Positions 14,799 to 23,890 of a stretch of DNA of 64,000 nucleotides are shown one piece after another. Source of the DNA: Pelagibius sp028280305 (GTDB taxonomy: Bacteria > Pseudomonadota > Alphaproteobacteria > Kiloniellales > Kiloniellaceae); the NCBI RefSeq assembly GCF_965233615.1, contig NZ_OZ247495.1; one strand, 5' to 3'. The notes beneath the pieces are model-generated. The model was given only the letters and a program-made list of their open reading frames with translations. It had not been told where the DNA came from and searched no databases. The position numbers were made by a program, and so were the translations under genes. Position 1 is the stretch's first letter. Each line of letters starts with the position of its first letter.

Positions 14799-17144
14799 AT
14801 GCTATCGGCAAACCTTGAGCAGACGCTCCATCGTGCTTTAGCCGGCGCTAACGAAAGGCGCCATGAATACGCAACGCTGGAACATCTGCTGCTCGCATTG
14901 ATCGACGATACCGACGCGGTATCGGTGCTCCGTGCCTGTAGTGTGGACCTGGAGCGTCTGCGCGCCGACGTCCTGGACTACATCGACAACGAACTCTCCA
15001 GCCTGATCACCGCCCAATTGGGCGACGCCAAGCCGACCGCCGGTTTCCAGCGGGTTCTGCAGCGCGCCGCCATTCACGTGCAGTCCTCGGGGCGTGAGGA
15101 AGTCACCGGCGCCAATGTGCTGGTCGCCATGTTCTCCGAGCGCGAAAGCCACGCGGTCTATTATCTCCAGGAACAGGAGATGAGCCGCCTGGACGCGGTG
15201 AACTACATCAGCCACGGCATCGCCAAGGCCAAGGGCCACGAGGAAAGCCGCACCGTCGAGGGCGCCGATGAGGATGCGGACGCCGAGAAGGTGGTGCGCA
15301 AGGGCCGCGAGGCGCTGGACGCCTACTGCGTCGATCTGAACCGCAAAGCCCGCGATGGCCGTATCGACCCGCTGATCGGGCGCAGCGAGGAAATCGATCG
15401 CACGATCCAGGTGCTTTGCCGCCGCACCAAGAACAATCCGCTCTATGTCGGCGATCCCGGGGTCGGCAAGACCGCCATCGCCGAGGGGCTGGCGCGGCGC
15501 ATCGTCGCCGGCGAGGTGCCGGAGGTGCTGCAGGAAGCGACCATCTTCGCCCTGGATATGGGGGCGCTGCTGGCCGGCACGCGCTACCGCGGCGACTTCG
15601 AGGAACGTTTGAAGGCCGTGGTCTCGGAAATCGAGGGCCAGGACAACGCCGTTCTCTTCATCGACGAGATTCACACCGTGATCGGCGCCGGGGCGACCTC
15701 CGGCGGCGCGATGGATGCGTCCAACCTCTTGAAGCCGGCGCTGCAGAGCGGGCTGCTGCGCTGCATCGGTTCGACCACCTACAAGGAATACCGCAGCTAC
15801 TTCGAGAAGGACCGGGCCCTGGTTCGGCGTTTCCAGAAGATCGACATTATCGAGCCCTCGATCGAGGACGCGGTGAAGATCCTGCGCGGCCTGAAGCCCT
15901 ACTACGAGGATCACCACAACGTGCGTTTCACCAACGAGGCGATCCGCACGGCGGTGGAACTCTCGGCACGCTACATCGGCGACCGCAAGCTTCCGGACAA
16001 GGCGATCGACGTGATCGACGAGGTCGGCGCGTCCCAGATGCTGCTGCCGGAATCCAAGCGCAAGAAAACCGTCGGCGTGAAGGATGTGGAATCCGTGGTG
16101 GCCAAGATGGCCCGCATTCCGCCAAAGACCGTCTCCAAGGACGACAAGACGGCGCTCAAGAACCTGGATCGCGACCTGAAGACCATGGTCTTCGGTCAGG
16201 ATAAGGCGGTGGAGGCGCTGTCGGCCGCGATCAAGTTGGCGCGGGCCGGCCTGCGCGAGCCGGAAAAGCCCATCGGCAGTTATCTCTTCTCAGGCCCCAC
16301 CGGCGTCGGCAAGACCGAGGTGGCGCGCCAGCTTGCCCATTCCCTGGGTGTCGAACTGACCCGCTTCGACATGTCGGAATACATGGAGCGGCATTCGATC
16401 TCCCGCCTCATCGGTGCGCCGCCGGGCTACGTCGGCTTCGACCAGGGTGGTCTGTTGACCGATGCGGTGGATCAGCATCCTCATTGCGTGCTCTTGCTGG
16501 ACGAGATCGAAAAGGCCCACCCGGACCTCTTCAACATCCTGCTGCAGGTCATGGACTACGGGAAGATGACCGACCACAACGGCAAGACGGTCGACTTCCG
16601 CAACGTGATCCTGATCATGACCACCAATGCCGGTGCCGCCGACATGGCCAAGCAGGCCATCGGCTTCGGCCGCGACCTGCGGGTGAGCGAGGGCGAGGAA
16701 GCGATCAAGAAGCTTTTCACGCCGGAGTTCCGCAACCGCCTGGATGCGATCATTCCCTTCGACAGCCTGCAGCCCGAGGTCGTGGCCCGGGTCGTCGACA
16801 AGTTCGTGATCCAGTTGGAAACCCAGCTTGCCGACCGTCAGGTGACCATCGAACTGAGCGACGCAGCGCGCGAGTGGCTGGCCACCAAGGGCTACGACAA
16901 ACAGTTCGGCGCCCGCCCCCTGGGCCGGGTGATCCAGGACCAGATCAAGAAGCCTCTCGCCGAGGAGCTGCTGTTCGGCAAGCTGGCCAAAGGCGGCGTC
17001 GTGCGTGTCGACATCGAGGACGGCATCCCGACCTTCACCTATCCCGAGGGTTCCGCGCCCAAGGGCAAGGGCACAGCGAAAAAGGGTGGGAAGCCGCCCA
17101 AAGGAAAAGGCAAGGGCAAGACCGAGACGGCTCTCGCCGACTGA
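14799..17144 (+). CDS. clpA: ATP-dependent Clp protease ATP-binding subunit ClpA
   Basis: ClpA is the AAA+ unfoldase that feeds ClpP. The 781-residue protein has the Clp N-domain (residues 1-150), AAA-1 with Walker A GDPGVGKT near residue 222 and Walker B VLFIDEIH, no ClpB-type middle domain, AAA-2 with GPTGVGKT near 500 and VLLLDEIEKAHPD, and a C-terminal D2 domain. A ClpP-docking loop of the IGF type is present (QAIGFGRDL, near 625). After TFTYPEGS there is an unusual Lys/Gly-rich tail of about 30 residues (KGKGTAKKGGKPPKGKGKG), which makes the protein longer than E. coli ClpA (758). A terminator follows. Confidence 0.97.
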   Translation: MLSANLEQTLHRALAGANERRHEYATLEHLLLALIDDTDAVSVLRACSVDLERLRADVLDYIDNELSSLITAQLGDAKPTAGFQRVLQRAAIHVQSSGREEVTGANVLVAMFSERESHAVYYLQEQEMSRLDAVNYISHGIAKAKGHEESRTVEGADEDADAEKVVRKGREALDAYCVDLNRKARDGRIDPLIGRSEEIDRTIQVLCRRTKNNPLYVGDPGVGKTAIAEGLARRIVAGEVPEVLQEATIFALDMGALLAGTRYRGDFEERLKAVVSEIEGQDNAVLFIDEIHTVIGAGATSGGAMDASNLLKPALQSGLLRCIGSTTYKEYRSYFEKDRALVRRFQKIDIIEPSIEDAVKILRGLKPYYEDHHNVRFTNEAIRTAVELSARYIGDRKLPDKAIDVIDEVGASQMLLPESKRKKTVGVKDVESVVAKMARIPPKTVSKDDKTALKNLDRDLKTMVFGQDKAVEALSAAIKLARAGLREPEKPIGSYLFSGPTGVGKTEVARQLAHSLGVELTRFDMSEYMERHSISRLIGAPPGYVGFDQGGLLTDAVDQHPHCVLLLDEIEKAHPDLFNILLQVMDYGKMTDHNGKTVDFRNVILIMTTNAGAADMAKQAIGFGRDLRVSEGEEAIKKLFTPEFRNRLDAIIPFDSLQPEVVARVVDKFVIQLETQLADRQVTIELSDAAREWLATKGYDKQFGARPLGRVIQDQIKKPLAEELLFGKLAKGGVVRVDIEDGIPTFTYPEGSAPKGKGTAKKGGKPPKGKGKGKTETALAD

Positions 17145-17167
17145 CCCCCATCGGTTTAGAAGGGACA

Positions 17168-17203
17168 AAGGCCCGGCCGCCTGATGGCGCCGGGCCTTTT
17201 CTT
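17168..17203 (+). terminator. intrinsic terminator of clpS-clpA
   Basis: AAGGCCCGGC (17168-17177) pairs with GCCGGGCCTT (17189-17198), followed by TTCTTT. It lies 23 bases after the clpA stop and directly before the 3' end of the convergent CoA transferase gene. Confidence 0.85.
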
Positions 17204-17213
17204 TGCTGCCTCT

Positions 17214-18581
17214 CTACCAGGCCGGTGCTGCTGTGCGCAGGTCGCTGGCCGGAAGAGTCCAGACGGGGGCGATACCGGTGATGGTGAGTGGAAAGCGGAT
17301 GCGGCGGGCGGGGCCCCAGGTGGTTTTTTCGATCGCCGGATCGATGTCGGCCTCGGTCTCTACGGCCAGGCCGTCGTGCAGAGCTGCGCGCTTCGTTTCG
17401 CTGAGCAGCCCGGCCGTGGCGGCGAGCGAGAGCTTTGCGGAAATCACTCTCCCGGCAGCCGCGCGCTCCTGAAGCGCATGGAGCACCGCGGCGGCCATCA
17501 GATAGCCTGTTGCGTGATCCAGGGCCTGGACCGGCAGCGGCTGCGGCTTGTCGGCACCGCTCATTTCCATGCCATAGGCGGCGATGCCGCTGCTCATCTG
17601 CACCAGGCTGTCGAAACCCCGCCGTCCGGCCCAGGGCCCGGACCAGCCATAGGCGTTGAGGCAGACGTCGATTAGCCGTGGATTAAGGCGGCGCAGGGCA
17701 TCTGCGTCATAGCCCAGTCCGGCCAGGGCATCGGGCCGGTAGCCGTGCAGCAGCACATCGGCCCCGGCCAGCAGGCTGTCGAAGATCTGCCGGTCCTCAC
17801 GCTTTTTCAGGTCCAGGCCGGCGCAGCGCTTACCAAGCGTCACCTCCGGGATCACCCCCGGCTCGTTCCAGCCTGGCGGATCGATCCGCAACAGCTCGGC
17901 GCCGTAAGCCGCGAGAAAGCGGCCGGCCACCGGCCCGGCCAACACCCGCGTGAGGTCCAAAATTTTGATGCCGCGAAGGGGGCGGTCCGGGGGAGCGAGT
18001 TGAGGGAGCCTGTCGCGCCCCTCATGCGTTTGCCAATGGATCAGCGGCTCCTGCAGCACCGCAGCCCCCTGCGGATGTGCGGCCCAGGCTTCAAGACTGC
18101 GCATCACCGCCGCGCAGCCGCCGGCCGCAACCACGGCGGCTTCCAGATCGTCGGCTTCCCACTTGGCGACATGCGTTGCCAGGGTCTCCCGATCGTTGTG
18201 GTTTCCCAGCACCGACAGCGCGGCGGCACGGTGGTGCGGCGCGTTGGTGTGAAGCCGAATCCATCCGTCCTTGGTGGGATAGTCCCCGGCAATCGGGTCC
18301 CAGACCGGCGGCAGTTCCCAGCCTTGCGGCCGCAGGGTCATGCCGAACCAAAAGGAGGCCAGGCGGCGGTCTGCGGTAACGCGGGGGACCTCATCCCTTG
18401 TCGGGCTCGCAAGCCTTGCCACCATCAGGCCCGCCAGACCCATGGATGCGGCTGCCAGATCGGTGACCTCGAACCAGGAGGGCAGGTTGCCCTTGCCCGC
18501 TATGGTCAGGGTTGATGGATCGAGGCTGTTTTCTGCGGCAGGAAAGGCGGCGGCAATTTCTTCCAGGAAGGGCGGGGGCAT
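17214..18581 (-). CDS. CoA transferase family III (CaiB/BaiF) with swapped domain order
   Basis: Family III enzymes move CoA between carboxylic acids. In the 455-residue protein the usual N-terminal signature, LRGIKILDLTRVLAGPVAG, appears only at about residue 225. The Gly-rich GLGYDADALRRLNPRLIDVCLNAYG block and the R-G-x-D-x-L-x-Q-x-x-SG block follow it. Residues 30-215 instead resemble the usual C-terminal part (GDYPTKDGWIRL, then WAAHPQGAAVLQEPLI). The protein therefore reads as a circularly permuted or tandem-derived CoA transferase. The catalytic Asp is probably in RRGFDSLVQMSSG. Substrate is unknown. The gene stands alone, convergent with clpA. Confidence 0.85.
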   Translation of the reverse strand: MPPPFLEEIAAAFPAAENSLDPSTLTIAGKGNLPSWFEVTDLAAASMGLAGLMVARLASPTRDEVPRVTADRRLASFWFGMTLRPQGWELPPVWDPIAGDYPTKDGWIRLHTNAPHHRAAALSVLGNHNDRETLATHVAKWEADDLEAAVVAAGGCAAVMRSLEAWAAHPQGAAVLQEPLIHWQTHEGRDRLPQLAPPDRPLRGIKILDLTRVLAGPVAGRFLAAYGAELLRIDPPGWNEPGVIPEVTLGKRCAGLDLKKREDRQIFDSLLAGADVLLHGYRPDALAGLGYDADALRRLNPRLIDVCLNAYGWSGPWAGRRGFDSLVQMSSGIAAYGMEMSGADKPQPLPVQALDHATGYLMAAAVLHALQERAAAGRVISAKLSLAATAGLLSETKRAALHDGLAVETEADIDPAIEKTTWGPARRIRFPLTITGIAPVWTLPASDLRTAAPAW

Positions 18582-19428
18582 GGCTGGGCTTTCAGCGAAG
18601 CTGGCGATGTTTGAATAAAGCTGGCAGAGACGGGACCGTCAATCACGACCGGGTCGGCACGCCGATGAACGCTTTACCGCTGAGGGGCGTCGTCGGATGA
18701 CAAGAAGGGCCCGGCCGCTGCCTGCGGCCGAGCCCTTCTTTCTTTCACAGGCAGCCGTCCTGGCCGTCTGTGCCGCCCGGGCGTACTTGGGGCTGGCCCG
18801 GGGGTAGGGACTGCGCTGCGGTCGCGGTGAGGGAGGGGGAGGGTGCCTCGACCTGACAGCGTTTCTCAGCTCGTTTGATTTTCCTGAGCCTGAGAACTCT
18901 TTGCTCGTCCGCGATGGTGTCTGCACCGGTAATGCGGTGCCGCGTTTCGGTCGTTTCCGGAGGCGTTGGGTTGACAGGGCTTCCGCCGGAAACGGGATGG
19001 TTGGCTTTATGGTCCGAAACGTTTGGACGAGCGCTTCATGCAAATAGGACTGTTTGAAATAGCGTGGCGCATTCCCGTTCTTCAAAGGGTCTGCACAAGA
19101 ATTGAGCTTTCCTTCCTCCTTTCCCGTTGCTTTGTGTTTGCGGGCGCGGCCTTCGAATGAAAATGCAGTTCGGCGCCGCGTTGTTGAGTGGCGCTGTGAT
19201 ACCGGCAAGCCGATCGCTTCGGAACCCGAGTTTGCGCAGAGGGCGGATGCAGCTTTGCATGAGCCGGAAATGTCACAGCGATGTGGCGCAGGTACTCATT
19301 CTGTGACCGGGTGATTTCAGAAGTTTTTCAATGACTTGCCAGCCGTTCGCCTGCGCCGGCGGTGCTCTGCCCTGGTTCCGGTTGTCGAATTCCATGGGCG
19401 GAAGACTTCGTCTGCATTGTGACTTTTC
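18582..19428. other. 847-base region without a convincing gene
   Basis: The left part holds an 11-codon frame (ATG 18665 to TGA 18700) followed one base later by a strong hairpin with a T-tract at 18702-18745. From 18746 to 19428 I see no frame with protein-like composition, no tRNA and no recognised RNA such as RNase P, SRP or tmRNA. Composition becomes more AT-rich around 18870-19150. An unannotated small RNA is possible. Confidence 0.45.
18702..18745 (+). terminator. orphan intrinsic terminator
   Basis: AAGAAGGGC (18702-18710) pairs with GCCCTTCTT (18732-18740) and CGGCCGC (18712-18718) with GCGGCCG (18724-18730). This gives a 16-bp stem with one mismatch and a 5-base loop, followed by TCTTTC. 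The T-tract is on the + strand, yet no + strand gene ends here. The next upstream + gene, clpA, has its own terminator. A short RNA or leader peptide transcript starting after 18581 is the simplest explanation. Confidence 0.7.
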
Positions 19429-20385
19429 TCACTCTGGACTGTCCTGTTGCCCCTGCCCGGCCGCCCGTTTGCGCGCTTTGCTGAAACGGTAATGCAGACC
19501 GCCGAGGCTCTCGACCAGGCGCCACAGTGTCGTGAACCAAGGCATCGGCCGTGACCAATGGCCTGACAGTTTCGGCAGAGGTTGTTGATCCCGATCCGGT
19601 CTCAACCAAACATCGGCTATGGCTGTTCCCTCCGCTTCGCCGAGGCGCTTCAGCGTCCCTCCCTTCGCATCGAAGATGCCGGAGAGACCGCAATAGATGG
19701 TGTCCTCTGCCGGAAAGATGAAGGGTAGCGGGGTCTTCCAGGGGCCGGCCTTGTTCGCCATGACAACGGGAACGCCAAGTGTCTCTGCGAGCCAGGGTGG
19801 GCCCAGGCGCACGAGGTCGAGCATGCGCTCCACGTCGCTTTCAGTGAAGCCGCGCTGCGCGGTGGGCCGGGGTACCGAATGCGGCATGAGCAACAGATCG
19901 ATCTTTGCGGCCTGGAGTTCCTGCACAACGGTGGAGAGCATTTGCTCGTAGCAGATGCTGACACCGATGCGTCCGAGCGGCGTATCGATGACATGCGGAT
20001 CGCTGCCGGCCCGATAGAAGTAGGACTCCACCGCCGCCGGTGTCGATTTCCGGACGCGCCCTGCCAGTTCGCCGTCGGGCGCGGCGAGAACGAAGCTGTT
20101 ATAGAAATGCCCGGCTTCGGCCTCCAGGAAACTGGTCCCGATCCAGACGCCCAGTCGTTGTGCTGTGGCCCGCAGCCACCGAACCGTGGGCCCTGCAGAA
20201 GTCTCCGCGGCCTCCCAGATCTCCGTCGTCATTCGAAAGCCGGTCGGGTAGAGCTCCGGCAGCAGGATCAATTCGGCGCCGTCTTTGGCGGCTTCGGCGA
20301 CCAAGGGTTCGACATGGGAAAGGTTGCGGGCGATCTCGCCGTCCAGCGAGACGGCCTGCACCGCAGCAACCCGCAGCTTACGCAC
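19429..20385 (-). CDS. carbon-nitrogen hydrolase (nitrilase superfamily) family protein
   Basis: The family cleaves amide or nitrile C-N bonds in the cytoplasm. In 318 residues the Glu-Lys-Cys triad is visible: Glu in LILLPELYPTGF near residue 43, Lys in AGRVRKSTPA near 114, and Cys in IGVSICYEQM near 145. The start is a GTG at 20385 (MRKLRVAAVQAV), where the conserved first strand begins. It follows the GNAT/FemAB-like gene by 96 bases on the same strand and may be co-transcribed. Substrate is not deducible. Confidence 0.88.
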   Translation of the reverse strand: MRKLRVAAVQAVSLDGEIARNLSHVEPLVAEAAKDGAELILLPELYPTGFRMTTEIWEAAETSAGPTVRWLRATAQRLGVWIGTSFLEAEAGHFYNSFVLAAPDGELAGRVRKSTPAAVESYFYRAGSDPHVIDTPLGRIGVSICYEQMLSTVVQELQAAKIDLLLMPHSVPRPTAQRGFTESDVERMLDLVRLGPPWLAETLGVPVVMANKAGPWKTPLPFIFPAEDTIYCGLSGIFDAKGGTLKRLGEAEGTAIADVWLRPDRDQQPLPKLSGHWSRPMPWFTTLWRLVESLGGLHYRFSKARKRAAGQGQQDSPE

Positions 20386-20481
20386 AGCGTTTTCCGTTCA
20401 ATTTGAAGCGGCGTTACAAAGTGAAACGAATGCCGGCCGACTGTCAACGACCGGCAACCGGAAGAAGGGCTGAGTGTCGCT

Positions 20482-21639
20482 TTAGTCGCAGGCCTTGAAG
20501 GGGCTGTGGTGGCCGAGCAGGGCGATCTCGTGTTCCATGGCCTCGCGTTCGCGTTCCAGGAAGTGTTCGACGGCATCGCGGAAACCCGGATCGCCGATCC
20601 AGTGGGCGCTGTAAGTCGCCGTCGGTAGGTAGCCGCGCTGAATCTTGTGCTCGCCCTGGGCGCCCGCCTCGACCCAGCGCAGACCGTGACGGATGGCATA
20701 GTCGATGGCCTGGTAGTAGCAGGTTTCGAAGTGCAGAAAGTGGAAGCGGCCGAGGCAGCCCCAGTTGCGGCCGTAGAGCGTATCGCCTGATTTCAGGTTC
20801 AGCGCGCCGGCGACGAGCTCGCCCTCGTAGTCGGCCATGATCAGCACGACCTTGTCGCCGATGTCGCGGCCCAAGAGATGGAAGAACTCCCGCGTCAGAT
20901 AGGCTTGGCCCCATTTGCGGTCGGCGGTCGCCATGTAGAATTCGAAGAAAGCGTCCCAATGACGCGGTTCGATCTCATCGCCGCTCAAAGCCTTTAGGAC
21001 AATGCCGCTCTCGGCGACCTTGCGACGCTCTTTCTTGATCGCCTTGCGCTTACGCGATGCGAGCGCAGCGAGAAAGGCGTCGAAGTCGGCGTAGCCCTGG
21101 TTCTCCCAATGGTATTGGACGCCGATGCGCTGCAGCAGGCCCAGGTCACCGAAGTGATCGAACTGATCCTTAGGGGGAAAGGTGATGTGGAGGGAGGAGA
21201 CCTGATGGCGCCGCGCCAGTTCGATCATGGCCGCGGTGAGGCCGGTCATGACCTCTTGTTTGTCGGCTTCGGGATGAACCAGCAGGCGCGGTCCCGTCGC
21301 CGGCGTGAAGGGTACCGAGCTTTGCAGTTTGGGATAGTACTGTCCGCCGGCGCGCTCGTAGGCATCGGCCCAGTTCCAGTCGAAGACGTACTCGCCGTAG
21401 GAATGGGATTTCAGATAGAGGGGCACGCAGCCGAAAAGGCCGCCGGCGGGATTGGGCAGTACCAGATGCTGTGGCAGCCAGCCGGTATCGGCGGTGACCG
21501 AACCGCTTTCCTCCAGGGCGTTTAGGAAGGCATGGCTGACAAAGGGGTTGCCGCCGGCGCAGGCGTCCCAGTCGGCGGCGGGTACCTCCGTGATTCGGCT
21601 GATTACCTGTACGGCTAGGGCGTCGCTTCCGTCCGGCAT
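20482..21639 (-). CDS. GNAT/FemAB-like N-acyltransferase family protein (COG3146 type)
   Basis: The protein of about 385 residues has the features of this conserved proteobacterial family: GNPFVSHAFLNALE near the N-terminus, PLYLKSHSYGEYVFDW, a basic SRKRKAIKKERRKV block, and LYGRNWGCLGRFHFLHFETCYYQAIDYAI. Such proteins have two GNAT folds like the FemAB peptidoglycan aminoacyltransferases, but their acceptor is not established. ATG 21639 is chosen over ATG 21690 because AGGACAG lies directly upstream and the extra residues look unconserved. It is divergent from the secreted-protein gene and upstream of the nitrilase-like gene. Confidence 0.85.
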   Translation of the reverse strand: MPDGSDALAVQVISRITEVPAADWDACAGGNPFVSHAFLNALEESGSVTADTGWLPQHLVLPNPAGGLFGCVPLYLKSHSYGEYVFDWNWADAYERAGGQYYPKLQSSVPFTPATGPRLLVHPEADKQEVMTGLTAAMIELARRHQVSSLHITFPPKDQFDHFGDLGLLQRIGVQYHWENQGYADFDAFLAALASRKRKAIKKERRKVAESGIVLKALSGDEIEPRHWDAFFEFYMATADRKWGQAYLTREFFHLLGRDIGDKVVLIMADYEGELVAGALNLKSGDTLYGRNWGCLGRFHFLHFETCYYQAIDYAIRHGLRWVEAGAQGEHKIQRGYLPTATYSAHWIGDPGFRDAVEHFLEREREAMEHEIALLGHHSPFKACD

Positions 21640-21794
21640 CTGTCCTGGCTGAGTTGAGAGCTTGATCCATAGGAGATGACATCGAAGCACGCCGCTGACA
21701 AGGGACGCCGTGTCTTTTCGCCGGTTGATCAGAGGGACCGCCGCTTCTTCTGCAGCATAGACATTGGCGGATTAGAGTCTTAGTTTTTCTACCA

Positions 21795-22427
21795 ATGAAT
21801 TTTTTAAGTCACCCGTTAAGTCATTCGGCAAAAACGGCTCATGCGCCGCCGTTCCTGGCCGCTTTGGTGGTCGTGCTCGTCGCCGCGGCGCCGGCGCGGG
21901 CCTCCGACATTCTACCGGCGCCCGAGGCTTCCTACAGCGCCGACACGCTGGTGCGCTATGCCGGCGAGACCCTGGAGATGAAGACCCTGAACAGAGGCTC
22001 CTGGGAGCGTCAGGAATTTGTCCTGGACGACCAGACCCAGGTGGCCATCCTGCGGCCGGACCGTAACCGGGCCTACGTGATGTTCGTGGAGAGCCGGCAG
22101 CTCTTTGAGCTGCCCTATGCCGAGGCGGCGCTGTTGCCGGCCTTTGCGGTGCTCCGCGGCCTGGAGACTGAGAAGCTCTCCGACCTCACCATCGAGGGCG
22201 AGGCGGTGGGGCACTTTCAGGTGACCCGCATGCCTGAGGAGGAAGCTGCTGAGGAAGACCCCGTGGTCCTCGACCTCTGGATAACCCCGGACGGCATCAT
22301 CATGAAGGCGGAAGGGGAGATCCTGGTGGACGGCTATCGCGAGCCGCTTCAGTTGCTGCGCAAGAACATCCGGCGTCAGGAACTCGACCCCGATATCTTC
22401 GAACCGTCCCTGGCTTTGGAGCCCTAG
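21795..22427 (+). CDS. secreted protein of unknown function (LolA/DUF4412-like)
   Basis: The 210-residue protein has a signal peptide (hydrophobic FLAALVVVLVAAAPARA, cleavage after ARA near residue 37). The mature part has short alternating beta-like segments (TLVRYAGETLEMKTL, ERQEFVLDDQTQVAILRPDR, VVLDLWITPDGIIMKAEGE). This resembles the LolA-like outer-membrane-protein folds often annotated as DUF4412, but I cannot assign a family with confidence. It is convergent with the glutamine-synthetase-like gene, eight bases apart. Confidence 0.75.
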   Translation: MNFLSHPLSHSAKTAHAPPFLAALVVVLVAAAPARASDILPAPEASYSADTLVRYAGETLEMKTLNRGSWERQEFVLDDQTQVAILRPDRNRAYVMFVESRQLFELPYAEAALLPAFAVLRGLETEKLSDLTIEGEAVGHFQVTRMPEEEAAEEDPVVLDLWITPDGIIMKAEGEILVDGYREPLQLLRKNIRRQELDPDIFEPSLALEP

Positions 22428-22435
22428 ACCGGGCC

Positions 22436-23812
22436 TTAGTCGGCCTGCAGGAACCAGCTGTACTCCAGCGGGCTGATCTGGGCCTCGAAACGCTCCAGCT
22501 CTTTTTCCTTACAGGCCCGATAGGCCCTCACGTAGTCGGCGCCGAGGTAACCGGCGAGGCCGCAGTCGGGAACCAGTTTTTCCAGGGCGCGGCGCGGCCG
22601 GAAGGGCAGGGTCTCGTCGTAGCTGGCCGAGGCGTTGCCCACCCAGGCTTCTCCGGGGTCGATCTTGCCGGTGATGCCCTGATGAATACCCGACAGTAGG
22701 GTGGCCAGGGCCAGATAGGGGTTGGCGTCGGCCCCGGCGACGCGGTGTTCGATACGCCGCGCGGCGCCCTTGCCGCCCGGCACGCGAAGGGCAACGGAGC
22801 GGTTCTCGAAACCCCAGGAGCGTTGCGTCGGCACAAAGATGTCCGGCACAAAGCGGCGGTAGGAATTCACGTTGGGTGCGAGGAAGGCCATGGCCTCGGG
22901 CAGTTGGGCCAGGGTACCGCCGATGGCGTGGCGCAGGGTATCGCTTGCGGGCTGCGCGCCGCCGTCGAAGACATTGTTGCCGGCCTGATCTAGCAGGCTG
23001 ACGTGCATGTGGAGGCCGCTGCCCGCGCGCTCCACGTAAGGCTTGGCCATGAAACTGGCCTGGAAGCCGTGCTTGCGGGCAACGCCTTTGACGATGCGCT
23101 TGAACAGCACGCAATCGTCGGCCGCCTTCAGCGGGTTTTCGATGTGATGCAGGTTGATCTCGAACTGCCCGGCGGCGTATTCGGCGGTGATGGCGCCGGA
23201 GGGGACGCCTTGGGCGGTGCAGGCCTGGCTCATGTCATCGAGCATGCCGGCGAAGGCGTCCAGGGTGGACATGCCGTAGACCTGGGTGGAGCTGTCGCGC
23301 CGCCCGGTGACGGGCGACCGCGGCGGCTTGGGCGCCCCGTTGGGATGACGCTCCCGGTCGAGCAGGTAGAACTCCAGCTCGAAGGCGACCACAGGCCTTA
23401 GACCTAGATCGGAGAAGCGCTCCAGCACCCGGGCCAGAACGTTGCGCGGCTCGTAGTAGTAAGGCTCGCCGGTCTCGCTCTCCAGGGTGACCATGACCTG
23501 GGCCAGAGGCCGTTCGGCCCAGGGCACGGGCTTCAGGCTGCCGGGGATGACCTTTACGAGGCAGTCCGGATCGCCGTCGGAAAAGCCCAGGCCGTCCGGG
23601 TCGTTGCTCTCGCCCTGGGTGTCCAGCATGAAGACCGAGCCGGGGATGGCGAAGCCGGACTGCAGGATCTTGCCCATCTCCGCGACCGGGTAGCGCTTGC
23701 CGCGGACGATCCCGGAGAGATCGGCCAAAATGGCGTCCAGAGCCACCGTGTCCGGGTGGCGGGCGAGGAATTCGGCGGCCTCGGCGGGCAGCCCTGTCGT
23801 CGAATCAGGCAT
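22436..23812 (-). CDS. glutamine synthetase family protein (gamma-glutamylpolyamine synthetase, PuuA-like)
   Basis: These enzymes ligate glutamate to ammonia or amines using ATP. The 458-residue protein has the GS beta-grasp region followed by the catalytic domain: VAFELEFYLLDRE, EYAAGQFEINLHH, SGLHMHVSLLD and ENRSVALRVPGG. Like PuuA homologues it lacks the adenylylation loop Tyr region of GlnA and begins with LADLSGIVRGKRYP. This suggests gamma-glutamylation of a polyamine or other amine in catabolism. A RidA-like gene lies 78 bases downstream of its start, transcribed in the same direction ahead of it, so the two may share a transcript. Confidence 0.9.
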   Translation of the reverse strand: MPDSTTGLPAEAAEFLARHPDTVALDAILADLSGIVRGKRYPVAEMGKILQSGFAIPGSVFMLDTQGESNDPDGLGFSDGDPDCLVKVIPGSLKPVPWAERPLAQVMVTLESETGEPYYYEPRNVLARVLERFSDLGLRPVVAFELEFYLLDRERHPNGAPKPPRSPVTGRRDSSTQVYGMSTLDAFAGMLDDMSQACTAQGVPSGAITAEYAAGQFEINLHHIENPLKAADDCVLFKRIVKGVARKHGFQASFMAKPYVERAGSGLHMHVSLLDQAGNNVFDGGAQPASDTLRHAIGGTLAQLPEAMAFLAPNVNSYRRFVPDIFVPTQRSWGFENRSVALRVPGGKGAARRIEHRVAGADANPYLALATLLSGIHQGITGKIDPGEAWVGNASASYDETLPFRPRRALEKLVPDCGLAGYLGADYVRAYRACKEKELERFEAQISPLEYSWFLQAD

Positions 23813-23890
23813 AGCGGCTATTTGTCCCGCCGCCCCGGCGGAAGGTCAAGCCTCACCGCCGGGGTGCTTGGGACTGAAATCCGGGTCCGC

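Noticed and set aside
18639..19208. 189-codon minus-strand frame in the large gap
   Set aside because: It runs through the strong terminator hairpin, is Arg/Pro/Ser-rich and has no recognisable ribosome-binding site or domain.
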